Of a DNA stretch of 64,000 nt, positions 22,850-32,096 are shown in pieces (the stretch's first letter is position 1; every line of letters begins with the position of its first letter). Under the pieces are notes generated by a model. It was not told where the DNA came from and made no database searches. It worked only from the letters and a program-made list of their open reading frames with translations. The stretch comes from Sediminibacterium sp. Lineage in GTDB: Bacteria > Bacteroidota > Bacteroidia > Chitinophagales > Chitinophagaceae. The stretch spans positions 151,732 through 215,731 of the forward strand of contig NZ_JAHVAA010000007.1 of NCBI RefSeq assembly GCF_019264485.1, in the 5' to 3' direction. The translations under genes and the position numbers were made by a program.

Positions 22850-24592
22850 TTAATTGGTTCGGATGATGGCAGGTATTCCGCCAGGGAACATTTTCTCCTC
22901 GAGTTCTTTTTGTTTTTTTGATGCTACTCGCATGTCTACAGCAATATCTGTAAGCAGACTGGTAAGTGTAACAAGGCTGTTTTGTTTTTCATTCTGCATA
23001 CGTATTTCAAAAACACCTTTCACGCTTTTGCCGTCGAAATTATCAGATGAACCAATAATATCTTTAAAAGTTTCTTTGGCAGTTTTCATCGACCTGTTAT
23101 AGTCGCTTGTGCTGCTACTACTCATAAAGCCTCCGATGGTATTGGCAATGTCGAAATAAAAGACGGTTGATTTTCCTTTAAAGCGATTGAGTACATCGGT
23201 ATTAATAACTGCCTGACTTTTGTTTGACATATACTGTGCATAGGTTAATGAGTCGCTGGCAATGACCAGGTTTTTCTCATCGGCCAGCATATATATACCC
23301 AGCATACTCATGAGCTCACCGCTTTTATAAGTAGCTCCTTCTTTACGGATATAACCCAGTTCGGCAACTTTATCCATCATTTTGGTGAAGCTGGCTTTAT
23401 CGCCAACAGGGGCATTGAAAATCATTTTACCCAATGGTTTTTTCTTCGTCATATCCTCCTCATCCGTTTTTTGGTGAGGTTCAAGCTGACTAAAACCAAG
23501 GTCTGATACAACTACTGCGATTTCGCCTTTTAAAGATTTATAAAGATCCTGTAAAGTAAATCCTGCTTTTTCTAACCTGCCATTGATCAGTCCTTCCATT
23601 TCAAGTTGTTTCAGGAAACCGCCGAATATTTCAGGATTAAAAGAAGCCAGCATAAAGCCATTGATTTTGTCAGACGGATATCTTTCAATCATAGAGAGGT
23701 TTACAGTAGGGCCTGCATATTCTTTTAGTATGTTACTTACAACAGGGTTGGTGTAGGTAGCAGATTTAGCCACAATCTTGCCTGCTTCAAAACTCAGTGT
23801 AGCTGTAGAGTAATTATCTTTCATTAACTCTTCCACTTTCGGAAGCGATAATGGCAACATACTTAATGCACCCAGTGAACTGTTCGATGAACTGAATACA
23901 TAACCGTCTGCCTTGTCTTTAAACATATTGGTAAATGCTGAAACACCTGCCATAGATGCATCTTTCTCGAGACTGTAATAGGAACCCACTTCTTTTTTCA
24001 GGTCTGCTTCTACATTTTTCTTTTCAGGAATTTTAAATTCCATATTTACTGTATCATAAGGAACATCACTTGCCATCTGAATATGTTTATAAATCGTAAC
24101 GATTACATTTTTATCTGTCCAGGAAAGTGCTGTATTATCATCTGTAAGGAAATAGGAATGGTTTTTTTCTTTGGTGATGGTTTTTGAAGCAAATTCTTTT
24201 TGTGCTTTCAGCCAGCTTTCAAACTTGGCTGCATCCGACAATCCGCCCATTACATTCATGATGGTAGTATTGCCATCTTTTTGATCGCCTTTTTGTGAAA
24301 AGGAAAAGAAGAGTTGCTTTTTCCAGTCGATGCCTGCATTATTTCTGAAGTCGTCTAATTTTTTTCTGTCTTCGGTATCTGAAGAATCATTCTTGAAAAT
24401 GCGGCTGAAGAGGGTATCAACACTGATTCCTCCTGAAGTTAATTTATCCTGCATGGCACCCGGATCGAGTACAATGACAGCACTGGCAGTTTTTGGAATT
24501 AAGGCAGCTTCCTTGGGTCCTTTGTTGGAACAGGAAGTGAAAATGACCATCAATAAGGTCACGGGCAGAATGTAACGCAGAGCAGACTTCAT
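22850..24592 (-). CDS. DUF4836 family lipoprotein
   Basis: The 580-residue product has a lipoprotein signal (LRYILPVTLLMVIFTSC, lipid-anchored Cys21). The mature protein opens with AALIPKTASAVIVLDPGAMQDKL, typical of the Bacteroidota DUF4836 family, and contains repeated beta-rich blocks such as LKGEIAVVVSDLGF, KMIFNAPVGDKASFTKMMDKV and STVFYFDIANTIGGFM. Its function is unknown. By type it is an outer-membrane or periplasmic lipoprotein. It is single between terminator structures, so probably monocistronic. Confidence 0.85.
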   Translation of the reverse strand: MKSALRYILPVTLLMVIFTSCSNKGPKEAALIPKTASAVIVLDPGAMQDKLTSGGISVDTLFSRIFKNDSSDTEDRKKLDDFRNNAGIDWKKQLFFSFSQKGDQKDGNTTIMNVMGGLSDAAKFESWLKAQKEFASKTITKEKNHSYFLTDDNTALSWTDKNVIVTIYKHIQMASDVPYDTVNMEFKIPEKKNVEADLKKEVGSYYSLEKDASMAGVSAFTNMFKDKADGYVFSSSNSSLGALSMLPLSLPKVEELMKDNYSTATLSFEAGKIVAKSATYTNPVVSNILKEYAGPTVNLSMIERYPSDKINGFMLASFNPEIFGGFLKQLEMEGLINGRLEKAGFTLQDLYKSLKGEIAVVVSDLGFSQLEPHQKTDEEDMTKKKPLGKMIFNAPVGDKASFTKMMDKVAELGYIRKEGATYKSGELMSMLGIYMLADEKNLVIASDSLTYAQYMSNKSQAVINTDVLNRFKGKSTVFYFDIANTIGGFMSSSSTSDYNRSMKTAKETFKDIIGSSDNFDGKSVKGVFEIRMQNEKQNSLVTLTSLLTDIAVDMRVASKKQKELEEKMFPGGIPAIIRTN

Positions 24593-24658
24593 ATGCTTAT
24601 ATTATATTATAGCATACGAAGTTATAGTCTGTTGGCGAAATATACCAGAAATCTGGTT

Positions 24659-27559
24659 TTACTTCATTATAGCTCCATAAATGGCTTCCTGTATGTTTGG
24701 ACGCACATTCAACCGCCCCAGTTTATTGTCGTTTCGGGTAGGATTAACCCTGCTGGAGAGGAAAATATAGACCAGTTGCTTCTCCGGATCCACCCAAACA
24801 CAGGTGCCGGTAAAACCGGTATGACCAAAAGTAGCGGCAGATACACTTAATGAAGGATATGGCTCTTTACGCGTGGCATTGTCTTTTTCGGGTTTGTCGA
24901 AACCAAGTCCGCGCCGGCTGATATCGCTGCTGTAAGCGGTAAACAGATCAATGGTTGATTTAGTAAGCAGGCGTACACCGTTTAATTCACCACCATTGAG
25001 TAATAACTGGTATAATTTAGCAAGGTCATAAGCACTGCTGAATAAACCGGCATGACCTGCAATACCGCCAAACATGGCAGCACCTTCATCATGCACATCG
25101 CCATGCATCTGCTGTCTGCGGAAATGGGCTTCTATTTCAGTAGGTACCAATGTACTCAGTGGCATTATTTCACGTGGCTTAAAACCAGTTGTGGTCATGC
25201 CAAGGGGTTCATAAAATGTTTTACGTACATAACTGTCTAAAGACATACCGCTGACAGCTTCTACAATTTTGCCGAGGAAAATAAAATCATTATCGCTGTA
25301 CACATATTTTCCCTGCGCCGTTAACCTGCTTTTCAGGATACGTGCATACATGGTATCATGCCAGTCGTTACGGAGGTATAAGTTTTCCGCCACACGGTGT
25401 GAAAACTGTGCTGTAGGAACCTGTACAAAATATTGTGGAGAAGGCTGTCCGGTTGCGGTATCAATTACTTCACGGTAAAAAGGAATAAATGGATTTAATC
25501 CTGCCTGGTGCAATAAAATATCTTTCAGCTTCAGTGAAGCTTTATCGCTGCCATTTACCCAGGATAAATAATCGCCCAGTGTTTTATTAAGGTCTACTTT
25601 TCCTTCTTCGTAAAGCTTCATGACTGCAACAGTAGTAGCAGAAATTTTGGTAACTGATGCAAGGTCAAATACCATATCGTTGGTCATGGGTACTTTACGA
25701 TCGGTATTTACATGACCAAAAGACCGCTGGTACACCAGTTTGCCGTTTTTTGCAACCAGCACTACCATTCCGGGTGTAGCGCCGCTGTCGATAGCAGCTT
25801 TGGCAATGGTTTCAATCTTATGCAATGAATCGCTGTTGAGACCAACAGATTCTGGTGTGGCAAGTGGCAGCATATTGTTGTACACGATGCCATCTCCAAA
25901 ACGAAATGCTTCACAAACAGTAACAGGTAATTTTCCTTTGGCATTTATTTTTCCAAATAACAGATCGGCTGCTGCATCCTGCGTAATGGCATCGTCTTCA
26001 TAACAAACCACGAGATTACCGGCATTACAGATGTACTGAACCGCATAAGGGTTGCCGAATGCAAATGTGATGCTGTTGTTTTTCTGCAATTTGTTCAGCA
26101 GGTCGAGGCTGTTTTTGCTTAGTCCAAACTGGTTTGCCGGTCTACGGCTATAGTTGTGAAAGCCTACTACCACTGCTTCGTATTGGTCTAACTGCTGTAA
26201 AATTTTTGCTGCTTTTTCTTCATTGTCTTTGTTTTCAAAGAAAAAAACATCTGCATTCAATTGTTGCTGTATACGGGTGGCAAACTGGTTGCTTTTATCA
26301 ATTCCCAAACCCACATACGCCACTTTTTTTGCAAGAAGGGGTAAGAGTTTGTCATTGGTTTTGCGTAACACGGTGAGCGCATTGGCAGCAAGCGCTTTTT
26401 TAATCTCCTCTGTTTTTGCATTGAGGTCTGCAGCAATATTTTCTGTTGAGATGACCTGTTTTTTATTCAGTCCGAGGTGGTATTTAGCGAGTAATACTTT
26501 CTTAACACGGGCATTGAGATCGTCCCAGCTAAGCTTGCCTTCTTTGATGGCCTGTTTTACTTTGGCAATGCTGCCGGGAATATCGCCGGGTAAGCAAAGC
26601 ATATCATTGCCTGCAATAAGCGACATCACAGAAGCATCTCCTTTGGGAAAAAATTTGGCAACACCCTGCATTTCCAATGCATCGGTAAAAGAAATACCCT
26701 GATACCCCAGTTCATTACGCAAAAGATCGGTTACATTTTTAACAGACAATGAAGTGGGCAGGTTAGCCGTGGTATCGATAGATGGAATAGCCAGGTGAGC
26801 AATCATCATACTTCCCACACCCGCTTTAATTAATTCGCGGAAAGGGTATAATTCAAGCTGATCAAGTTCTGCACGCGATTTATTGATCACCGGAAGATCG
26901 TAATGTGAATCAACACTTACATCGCCATGACCCGGGAAATGTTTGGCACAGGCCATCACGCCCTTATCCTGCATACCTTTCATATACTGCACACCAAACA
27001 GTGCTACTTTGTATTTATCTTCTCCAAAACTTCTGTCGTTGATGACAGGGTTCATTGGGTTATTGTTGATGTCGATATCCGGAGCATAGTTTACATGGAT
27101 ACCAATTCTCTTACACTGCTCCCCCACAGCCAGTCCAAACTGGTATATAAGCCTTGCATCAGGAACAGCGCCCATCATCAGCTGACGGGGAAAATTAATG
27201 ACACTGTCTAAGCGCATACCCAGTCCCCATTCGCCATCAATGGCAATCATTAATGGTGTTTTGGCAATGCGCTGATAAAAATTGGTGAGTGTAGCCTGAC
27301 GAACCGGTCCGCCCTGAAAAAAACAAAGACCGCCCACATTGTATTTTTTAATGAGATCGGTTACTTCTTTTACATGATCTGGTCCCAGGTTACTATGTGC
27401 CCTGATAATCATTAACTGGGCAATACGTTGGTCTTTCGACAATTTGCGGAATTGTTTTCTTACCCATTTATCGGCAGCAGGAGTATGTTCATAAAACTGC
27501 TGGGCTGATAAGCCACTCAGGAAAAGGGAAAATAAGACAGAAAGAATGCTTCTTTTCAT
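24659..27559 (-). CDS. Secreted glycoside hydrolase family 3 / class C beta-lactamase fusion
   Basis: The 966-residue product starts with a signal peptide (MKRSILSVLFSLFLSGLSAQ). Residues about 35-370 form a GH3 NagZ-type barrel, with the His/Asp motif CAKHFPGHGDVSVDSHYDLP and the nucleophile region SFTDALEMQG. A GH3 C-terminal-like alpha/beta region follows to about 560. Residues about 590-966 form a serine hydrolase of class C beta-lactamase type (SVTK as SxxK, YSDND as YxN-like, HTGFTG). This suggests cell-wall turnover in the periplasm: beta-N-acetylglucosaminidase plus a D-peptidase, amidase or esterase. The ATG before KRSILS is chosen; 21 residues upstream lack signal character. Confidence 0.92.
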   Translation of the reverse strand: MKRSILSVLFSLFLSGLSAQQFYEHTPAADKWVRKQFRKLSKDQRIAQLMIIRAHSNLGPDHVKEVTDLIKKYNVGGLCFFQGGPVRQATLTNFYQRIAKTPLMIAIDGEWGLGMRLDSVINFPRQLMMGAVPDARLIYQFGLAVGEQCKRIGIHVNYAPDIDINNNPMNPVINDRSFGEDKYKVALFGVQYMKGMQDKGVMACAKHFPGHGDVSVDSHYDLPVINKSRAELDQLELYPFRELIKAGVGSMMIAHLAIPSIDTTANLPTSLSVKNVTDLLRNELGYQGISFTDALEMQGVAKFFPKGDASVMSLIAGNDMLCLPGDIPGSIAKVKQAIKEGKLSWDDLNARVKKVLLAKYHLGLNKKQVISTENIAADLNAKTEEIKKALAANALTVLRKTNDKLLPLLAKKVAYVGLGIDKSNQFATRIQQQLNADVFFFENKDNEEKAAKILQQLDQYEAVVVGFHNYSRRPANQFGLSKNSLDLLNKLQKNNSITFAFGNPYAVQYICNAGNLVVCYEDDAITQDAAADLLFGKINAKGKLPVTVCEAFRFGDGIVYNNMLPLATPESVGLNSDSLHKIETIAKAAIDSGATPGMVVLVAKNGKLVYQRSFGHVNTDRKVPMTNDMVFDLASVTKISATTVAVMKLYEEGKVDLNKTLGDYLSWVNGSDKASLKLKDILLHQAGLNPFIPFYREVIDTATGQPSPQYFVQVPTAQFSHRVAENLYLRNDWHDTMYARILKSRLTAQGKYVYSDNDFIFLGKIVEAVSGMSLDSYVRKTFYEPLGMTTTGFKPREIMPLSTLVPTEIEAHFRRQQMHGDVHDEGAAMFGGIAGHAGLFSSAYDLAKLYQLLLNGGELNGVRLLTKSTIDLFTAYSSDISRRGLGFDKPEKDNATRKEPYPSLSVSAATFGHTGFTGTCVWVDPEKQLVYIFLSSRVNPTRNDNKLGRLNVRPNIQEAIYGAIMK

Positions 27560-27750
27560 TTGTGTATTTCTGTTGATTTTGGTCACATGGAATTCGCCGA
27601 TAAACATTTCTTTTAATAACAAACTTTGTTACGGCTCATTTCATATAGCCCGGTTCAGCCCACAAGGTAAGGATTCTGTTTAATCTTGCGGTTTTTTGCG
27701 GTTTTTGAAATCTAAAGGGAGGATTATGACAGGCCTAATGAGCGGAATAA

Positions 27751-27779
27751 AAAAACCGCACTTTGCAGGTGCGGTTTTT
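27751..27779. terminator. Rho-independent hairpin, GTGCGGTTTTT
   Basis: AAAAACCGCAC (27751-27761) pairs with GTGCGGTTTTT (27769-27779) around a 7-base loop. It lies 18 bases after the stop of the minus-strand DUF5606 gene, so it is that gene's terminator. Confidence 0.9.
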
Positions 27780-27797
27780 AAGATGTTGATTGAATAA

Positions 27798-28211
27798 TCA
27801 GGCTTCAGTTTCTTCTTCGTTTTCTTCTTCAGTTATTTTCAGCTCTACATTATTGGCTTTTAGTATACCAAACCACTTTACCATTTTTTTCATGTCGCTG
27901 GCATACACACGGGTGAAATCCATATCGGGATAAACTTTCTCGAAATAGGATTTAACTGCTTTCGGATCATTCTCGGCAGGCAATGCTGCTTTGTTTGCGG
28001 CCATAGCCTGAAACAGTTCCACGAGGTTGATATTCTCACGAACGGTGTATACTTCTATGCTTTCGAGGTGTGAGAAATTATGCACACGACTGCTCACAAA
28101 CTTGGTTGTTTTATCGTCGAGAGAACGAACAATGGCACCATCTGTTTTGCTGCCAACCATTTCATACAAACCGCTGAGACCAGTGATGGATATCAGTTTA
28201 CTATATTCCAT
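27798..28211 (-). CDS. DUF5606 family protein
   Basis: The 137-residue product begins MEYSKLISITGLSGLYEMVGSKTDGAIVRSLDD, the family opening. It has a helix-rich middle (INLVELFQAMAANKAALP, KAVKSYFEKVYPDMDFTRVY) and an acidic tail (EEENEEETEA). No function is known. Family members are cytoplasmic and conserved in Bacteroidota, which suggests a housekeeping role. The true ATG is two codons inside a slightly longer frame that begins at TTG. A near-consensus TTACTTTG lies 26-33 bases upstream of the ATG on the minus strand. Confidence 0.85.
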   Translation of the reverse strand: MEYSKLISITGLSGLYEMVGSKTDGAIVRSLDDKTTKFVSSRVHNFSHLESIEVYTVRENINLVELFQAMAANKAALPAENDPKAVKSYFEKVYPDMDFTRVYASDMKKMVKWFGILKANNVELKITEEENEEETEA

Positions 28212-28441
28212 ATACAATATTATTAGGGCTGCAAAGTAAGGGAAAAAGGGTTAGACTAAATCAAGGAAATTAGATTGGCTTGCAGGTTCCTGCATTTTCA
28301 TTTCTGTATATATGACCCTTCAGTTTTTACCGGTTATCAAAATAGTTCCTCAGCGGTAGGATTCGTCGACAGGAGGTTATAATTTGTGACAGACGATGCG
28401 TTATTGAATTGCATGCTTTTGTCTTTAGTGAAACTGCTGCT

Positions 28442-28951
28442 ATGAAACAAGTTCTTCTGATTCTCTGTTTATTCCCCTTTTTCACATTCGCACAAAATGC
28501 TCAACGCCCCCGCTGTGCCGATCAGCCCGTGTACCGGCAATTTGATTTCTGGGTAGGTGAATGGGATGTATTTGCCACCAACGGACAACAGGCAGGTACC
28601 AGCAAAGTGGAAAGATTACTCGATAGTTGTGTACTGCTCGAAAACTGGCAGTCGGCAGGAGGCTCCAGCGGAAAAAGTTTTAATGCCTATAATGGCGCCA
28701 AAGCCAAATGGCAACAATATTGGGTTGATAATAGTGGTGGTGTTACCGAATACCTGAACGGGCGTTTTGAAAATGGATCGATGATTATGCAGACGGAAAA
28801 GATTCCGTTACCCAACCAAAGTTTCAGGATTATGCGAATGACTTTTACACCCTTATCAAAAGATAAGGTTCGTCAGCACGGAGAAAGTTCAACAGATGGT
28901 GGACAAAGCTGGAAAACAGATTTTGACCTCGAATATCGTCGTAAACAATAA
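28442..28951 (+). CDS. Secreted DUF1579-like protein
   Basis: The 169-residue product has a signal peptide (MKQVLLILCLFPFFTFAQ). The mature part reads CADQPVYRQFDFWVGEWDVFATNGQQAGTSKVERLLDSCVLLENW, matching the opening of the DUF1579-like lipocalin-type family (WVGEW signature). The remaining beta strands fit a small barrel or cup fold. It probably sits in the periplasm and may bind a small hydrophobic ligand; this is an inference. It starts a run of four same-strand genes with gaps of 18-33 bases, likely an operon. Confidence 0.78.
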   Translation: MKQVLLILCLFPFFTFAQNAQRPRCADQPVYRQFDFWVGEWDVFATNGQQAGTSKVERLLDSCVLLENWQSAGGSSGKSFNAYNGAKAKWQQYWVDNSGGVTEYLNGRFENGSMIMQTEKIPLPNQSFRIMRMTFTPLSKDKVRQHGESSTDGGQSWKTDFDLEYRRKQ

Positions 28952-28984
28952 ACTTTTACGCAGAAGTGCTGCGTAACCTATATT

Positions 28985-29482
28985 ATGGAACGTATAGATT
29001 TTTTAAAAACTTTTTCTGTAGGCGCCGCTGCGCTTTACGTGCCTTCAACAGTAATGGGTCAGATGGACAGACCACCTCAGCTCGACAAGCAACTGATCAT
29101 GGATTTTGTGGGTGCCGGTCATAATAACCTGGAGAAAGTAAAACAGTTGTATGCAGAACAACCCACTTTGGTATATGCTGCGCATGACCTGGGCGGTGGC
29201 GATTTTGAAACAGCACTCGAAGGTGCCGGACATGTAGGTAATAAAGAAATAGCCAACTTTTTAATTGATAAAGGAGCGCGTACCAACCTATTTGTTTTAA
29301 CGATGTTGGGTAAAACAAATATTGTTAAACCTTATCTCGAAGCATTTCCTTCTTATGTATTTGCAAGAGGTCCGCACGGACTTACTTTATTACACCATGC
29401 AATGCGTGGTGGAGAAGATGCAAAAGAACTGCTGGAGTATTTGAAAAGTAAAGGGCTGAAAGAAACAAAAACCAAACTATAA
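28985..29482 (+). CDS. Exported ankyrin-repeat protein
   Basis: The 165-residue product has an N-terminus (ERIDFLKTFSVGAAALYVPSTVMGQ) resembling a signal peptide without twin arginines. About three ankyrin-type units follow: DFVGAGHNNLEKVKQLYAEQ, ALEGAGHVGNKEIANFLIDKGA and TLLHHAMRGGEDAKELLEYLKSKG, with a less regular unit between. Ankyrin folds bind other proteins; the partner is unknown. It is the second gene of the four-gene operon. Confidence 0.78.
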   Translation: MERIDFLKTFSVGAAALYVPSTVMGQMDRPPQLDKQLIMDFVGAGHNNLEKVKQLYAEQPTLVYAAHDLGGGDFETALEGAGHVGNKEIANFLIDKGARTNLFVLTMLGKTNIVKPYLEAFPSYVFARGPHGLTLLHHAMRGGEDAKELLEYLKSKGLKETKTKL

Positions 29483-29500
29483 CCTAAACAACCATTAACC

Positions 29501-29881
29501 ATGCAACATGCCATTAGCTGGTTCGAAATTCCGGTTACGGATATTGATCGCGCCCAACGTTTTTATGAAGCGATTTTTCAATTCAGTATGATTCCGCTTG
29601 ATTTTCCGAATATTAAAATGCGGATGTTTCCTGTAGACAGTCCGGATTCAATAGCAGGGGCTTTATGCGACAGTGGTGGTTTTCATCAGCCTTCGGAAAC
29701 ACATGGGCCATTGGTGTACCTGAATGGCAATCCGGATGTACAGATTGTGTTGGACAGGGTTGAAGCCGCAGGCGGAAAAATACTGGTTCCTAAAATGGAA
29801 ATATCACCTGAGTATGGTTGTATGGCAGTTTTTTTAGACAGCGAAGGAAACCGGGTGGCATTGCACAACGTACCTCAGTAA
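29501..29881 (+). CDS. VOC family (glyoxalase/bleomycin-resistance fold) protein
   Basis: The 126-residue product opens HAISWFEIPVTDIDRAQRFYEAIFQFSM, the classic VOC strand-helix motif. It closes with GGKILVPKMEISPEYGCMAVFLDSEGNRVALHN. One putative metal His is in HAISWF and a Glu occurs in the final strand region. There is no signal peptide, unlike its operon neighbours, so it is cytoplasmic. Members of this family range from lyases to dioxygenases; this one is the short two-motif type often annotated only by fold. Confidence 0.9.
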   Translation: MQHAISWFEIPVTDIDRAQRFYEAIFQFSMIPLDFPNIKMRMFPVDSPDSIAGALCDSGGFHQPSETHGPLVYLNGNPDVQIVLDRVEAAGGKILVPKMEISPEYGCMAVFLDSEGNRVALHNVPQ

Positions 29882-29907
29882 AATTTTAATTAAACAATAC
29901 CAACACT

Positions 29908-30444
29908 ATGAAAAAAATGATTGCTATTTGTAGCGTACTTTTTTTGCTGATTCAGCATTCAAATGCACAGTTTAACAACGACTCTTTAAAAGCACAGTTA
30001 ATTAAAGACTGGGAAAGAGCAAAAGTTTATACTGCTGAATACCTGGCTGCCATGCCTGCAGATAAATACACGGTTAAGCCGGTTGAGGGTATCCGTAGTT
30101 TTTCTGAACAGATGCTTCATCTGGCACAGGGAACCATTGGGTTGAGTGCCAATGGAACGGGTAAAACAAGAATTTATCCCGGCTACAATATGGAGCGTTC
30201 TGCAACGGCACAAACAAAAGATTCGGTAAGTTATTATGTAAATGCGGCGTATGATTTTGCCATTGCGGGTATTAAAGAAATGGATGTTTCCAAACTGAGT
30301 GAGCTGATAAAACGTGGTAATTTTAATGAATCAAGATTAAGTTGGATTTTGAAGGCTCACGAACACCAGACACACCATCGCGGGCAGTGTACCATTTACA
30401 TTCGTTTTCAGGGAGTAACACCTCCGGCCGAGAAACTATTTTAG
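29908..30444 (+). CDS. Exported DinB-family four-helix protein
   Basis: The 178-residue product has a signal peptide (KKMIAICSVLFLLIQHSNAQ). It shows the DinB/YfiT four-helix pattern, with a metal-ligand His in SEQMLHLAQG and the C-terminal HEHQTHHRGQCTIYIRF motif. DinB-like proteins bind a divalent metal and often act as thiol-dependent transferases. An exported form is common in Bacteroidota but uncharacterised. It is the last gene of the operon, and a 90-base hairpin of the CTCTGCGGTGAA family follows the stop. Confidence 0.88.
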   Translation: MKKMIAICSVLFLLIQHSNAQFNNDSLKAQLIKDWERAKVYTAEYLAAMPADKYTVKPVEGIRSFSEQMLHLAQGTIGLSANGTGKTRIYPGYNMERSATAQTKDSVSYYVNAAYDFAIAGIKEMDVSKLSELIKRGNFNESRLSWILKAHEHQTHHRGQCTIYIRFQGVTPPAEKLF

Positions 30445-30447
30445 TCC

Positions 30448-30537
30448 CTGCGGAATCCTCTGTGTCCTCCTGTTCTCTGCGGTGAATATTCGAGTAAGTT
30501 CACCGCAGAGAACAGGAGGAAATGGAGATCATCGCAG
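30448..30537. repeat. Long intergenic inverted repeat, CTCTGCGGTGAA family, copy 2
   Basis: A 22-bp perfect stem joins 30465-30486 (TCCTCCTGTTCTCTGCGGTG plus AA) to 30499-30520, with imperfect outer pairing that includes CTGCG/CGCAG at the ends. It shares GTTCTCTGCGGTGAA with the hairpin at 3501-3602. It follows the DinB gene and may serve as its terminator. Confidence 0.85.
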
Positions 30538-30587
30538 AGCCGTTTATTTTAACATAAATTGAATAAAGGTTGTATTATATTTATCAT

Positions 30588-30809
30588 ATGAAGAAGCTGA
30601 AAACTATATCAACACCAGGTCTAATAATACTTATTTTACTTGTTGGCTTGTTGATCTGTTTTTTCTTATTGCCTAAAGTGGATAAGTTTGAATTTATCGG
30701 GGCAATTCTATTGACTGTATTTTCTTATGAAGGCCTATGCCTGTTATTACCGGATGACCCGTTTAAGCGTTTCAGAAAAAAAGAACGAAACCCTTTGCTG
30801 GAAGAATAA
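30588..30809 (+). CDS. Small two-helix membrane protein
   Basis: The 73-residue product has two hydrophobic segments (PGLIILILLVGLLICFFLLP, residues about 10-29, and FIGAILLTVFSYEGLCLLLP, about 36-55) and a basic tail (FKRFRKKERNP). No family is recognised. It lies between two hairpins, so it is probably transcribed alone; TATATTTA at about 30576 resembles a -7 box with one change. Expression is plausible but unproven. Confidence 0.6.
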   Translation: MKKLKTISTPGLIILILLVGLLICFFLLPKVDKFEFIGAILLTVFSYEGLCLLLPDDPFKRFRKKERNPLLEE

Positions 30810-30831
30810 ATAATAAATAGCTGCAATTTTC

Positions 30832-30880
30832 TAAGCCACAGATTCACATCCGCCCCAGGCGGATGTGAATCTGTGGCTTA
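30832..30880. terminator. 23-bp perfect stem with 3-base loop between convergent genes
   Basis: The arm at 30832-30854 (beginning TAAGCCACAGATTCACATCC) pairs perfectly with 30858-30880 around CCA. It lies between the small membrane gene and the convergent amidohydrolase gene and should end both transcripts. The word ATTCACA...TGTGAAT recalls a type of intergenic hairpin common in Bacteroidota. Confidence 0.85.
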
Positions 30881-30891
30881 TGTATTAAGGG

Positions 30892-32013
30892 TTAATCTGG
30901 AAACAATGTCTTGTCAATATTTGGAATTACGCGCAGCGCATTTTTGTAATACACTTTCTTCAATACTTCATCACTCAAACCCATGCCATACATTTTCCAG
31001 AATGCATGGTATTTTTTGTGGTAAGGAAAATATTCATCAGTAGTTTCCAACACCCTGAAATAAGTAGGATATTCATCGGGTACCCAACTGTCTTTTCCAA
31101 ACATGATCCTGTCCTGGTATTTATCGAAGAAAGCTTTTGCCATTCTTGGCTGACGACCGAGTTCTGCAATGACGGCACCAAATTCAACATACATATTGGG
31201 CATGGCATCCAGGAGGCTTGAGAGTTTACCAAGATCATTCGGATACCATCCAAAATGGGCGGCAATAAAATTTGTTTTGGGATGTCGCTTAATGATATTG
31301 TGTTGTTGCTGAATCAGATCAGACCAGGGAGCCGGATCTGTATTGCTGCGTTTTCTGTCGGGACGTGTTGCCAGTTCCAACCAGCGTTCATTTTTATCAT
31401 CCAGTGGTTGCCAGAATGGTTCTGGATCGGCACTGTGAATGAGCACGGGTATTTTTAGTTCACCACATTTGGCCCAGATGGGGTCCAGTCTTGGATCATC
31501 AATGCGTAATAATTTACCAGTATTGTCTTTAAAAGAGAAGCCCAGGTTTTTATACACTTTCAAACCATTGGCACCGGCTTTTACATCAGTTTCCAGTTCT
31601 TTTACTGCTTTTTCGGCCCAGCCCGCTTCTCCCACACCAATAAAAGAAACATTGGTAAAATGAATGATGCGGTTCGGGGTCGATTTTTTTGCATTGGCGA
31701 TGGCATCTGCAAGGTATTGTGGGTCCTGTAAACCAAATTGTCCGTTTACCGATTTAAATCCTCTGCCACTCAGGTTTACCATTACCCGCATATTCAGGTC
31801 GTCCATTTGTTTGAGTAATGCTTTTACATCCTGCGTAGGCATACTAAACTGATGGTTGTGAACATCAATAAATGGAAATTTGGCTTTGGTGGTTTTATGT
31901 TCCGGAACAACAAGGTTGCTCTTGGGTTCATATTTTTCAAAATCCATACTGGCATTTTGTGCCAGTGCAGCATAAGAGAAAAGAGATAAAAGAATCGTAA
32001 AAAAATGCTTCAT
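30892..32013 (-). CDS. Secreted amidohydrolase-family metal-dependent hydrolase
   Basis: The 373-residue product has a signal peptide (KHFFTILLSLFSYAALAQ). The amidohydrolase-2 (TIM-barrel) motifs are all present: FIDVHNHQF for the HxH metal pair (about residue 50), LIHSADPEPFW, FIAAHFGWYPND and IMFGKDSWVP with the catalytic Asp. The presence of VKAGANGLKVYKNLG suggests a carboxylated-Lys-type or decarboxylase-like member. Substrate unknown; periplasmic location is inferred. It is monocistronic, ending at a strong hairpin. Confidence 0.88.
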   Translation of the reverse strand: MKHFFTILLSLFSYAALAQNASMDFEKYEPKSNLVVPEHKTTKAKFPFIDVHNHQFSMPTQDVKALLKQMDDLNMRVMVNLSGRGFKSVNGQFGLQDPQYLADAIANAKKSTPNRIIHFTNVSFIGVGEAGWAEKAVKELETDVKAGANGLKVYKNLGFSFKDNTGKLLRIDDPRLDPIWAKCGELKIPVLIHSADPEPFWQPLDDKNERWLELATRPDRKRSNTDPAPWSDLIQQQHNIIKRHPKTNFIAAHFGWYPNDLGKLSSLLDAMPNMYVEFGAVIAELGRQPRMAKAFFDKYQDRIMFGKDSWVPDEYPTYFRVLETTDEYFPYHKKYHAFWKMYGMGLSDEVLKKVYYKNALRVIPNIDKTLFPD

Positions 32014-32096
32014 GTGTATTGGGTTTGAACAGGAAAACTATTGAGTGCAGCGGAAACGGAATCGCCGTCCTTATATCTTAACGTTTTTTTCTAAAA

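Noticed and set aside
24614..24625. 12 bases resembling a loxP arm (ATACGAAGTTAT)
   Set aside because: Only one arm is present, with no spacer or second arm. It is a chance match in AT-rich DNA.
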